NCBI GenBank assembly: GCA_003132105.1
Contig: PKWS01000359.1
Span: 2,823 to 8,281, forward strand
DNA length: 5,459 nucleotides
Direction: 5' to 3'
Source: Desulfosporosinus sp.
Lineage (GTDB): Bacteria > Bacillota > Desulfitobacteriia > Desulfitobacteriales > Desulfitobacteriaceae
In this document: positions 5,366-5,459 of the stretch, piece by piece
Layout: every line of letters starts with the position of its first letter
How positions within the stretch are numbered: position 1 is the first letter of the stretch
Notes under the pieces: model-generated
What the model saw: the letters and a program-made list of their open reading frames with translations, nothing else
What the model was told of the DNA's origin: nothing
The model's database searches: none
Made by a program: the position numbers and the translations under genes

Positions 5366-5459
5366 GCGGTCAAACATCCCTAGAAGTAAATAGGGGCTTT
5401 ACTTATGGGTTACGTCAATCGTTGACGATTGTGATTGGTTATGCACCAGTAGCTGTAAC
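5362..5459 (+). CDS. AzlC-like membrane protein, N-terminal fragment (3' end outside window)
   Basis: A frame opens at GTG 5362, inside the last codons of aroA (GTGA, 4-base overlap), with AAGAAGG (5348-5354) 7 bases upstream. It stays open to the window edge, giving 32 residues. The visible protein has a short polar N-terminus (1-12) followed by FTYGLRQSLTIVIGYAPVAV, running into an apparent first membrane segment. The pattern of GLRxSLxIxxGYxPVAxxxG is typical of the AzlC family, the large subunit of the AzlCD branched-chain amino acid exporter, but too little is visible for certainty. If correct, an AzlD partner may follow downstream. The overlap implies translational coupling with aroA and a shared transcript, which raises the possibility that it exports an aromatic or other amino acid. 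That substrate is inference only. Confidence 0.6.
   Translation, partial: MSGQTSLEVNRGFTYGLRQSLTIVIGYAPVAV

Noticed and set aside
5384..5431. Inverted repeats AAGTAAA/TTTACTT (5384-5404) and CAATCGT/ACGATTG (5416-5431) as an aroA terminator
   Set aside because: Both stems are short and AT-rich or nearly loopless, neither is followed by a T-run, and both lie inside the open AzlC-like frame.

Overview
The window is a compact aromatic amino acid biosynthesis locus. All genes are on the + strand and packed tightly, with strong AGGAGG-type ribosome binding sites. The gene families and order (HutP-like protein, AroH chorismate mutase, then HisC, a Thermotoga-type DAHP synthase, TyrA and AroA) fit a spore-forming clostridial Firmicute. 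A relative of Desulfitobacterium or Desulfosporosinus is my best guess, from protein resemblance only and without any database check.

Layout: 1-282 is the 3' end of a HutP-family RNA-binding protein, cut by the window edge. 286-660 is aroH. 661-956 is a 296-base gap that holds the main regulatory content: a candidate promoter (678-707), short direct repeats, a cluster of NAG triplets, a possible Trp-rich leader peptide, and a strong terminator hairpin (888-913) just before hisC. A competing antiterminator fold can be drawn against that terminator. 957-2069 is hisC, 2115-3143 aroF, 3140-4048 tyrA, 4079-5365 aroA. From 5362 to the right edge is the start of an AzlC-like membrane protein, overlapping the aroA stop.

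How they work together: AroF makes DAHP at the entry to the shikimate pathway and AroA makes EPSP two steps before chorismate. AroH turns chorismate into prephenate, TyrA turns prephenate into 4-hydroxyphenylpyruvate, and HisC can transaminate that to tyrosine. The window therefore encodes the whole branch from chorismate to tyrosine plus two common-pathway enzymes. AroF keeps the N-terminal regulatory domain through which the Thermotoga enzyme senses tyrosine, while TyrA has no C-terminal ACT domain. Feedback on enzyme activity therefore probably acts mainly at AroF. The operon appears to be switched by transcription attenuation in the leader before hisC.

The genes are ordinary and well-known families. 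The leader at 714-956 is the part that may be undescribed. It has mutually exclusive terminator and antiterminator folds, Trp codons in an open frame, and many UAG/NAG triplets, next to a gene for a HutP-type RNA-binding protein.
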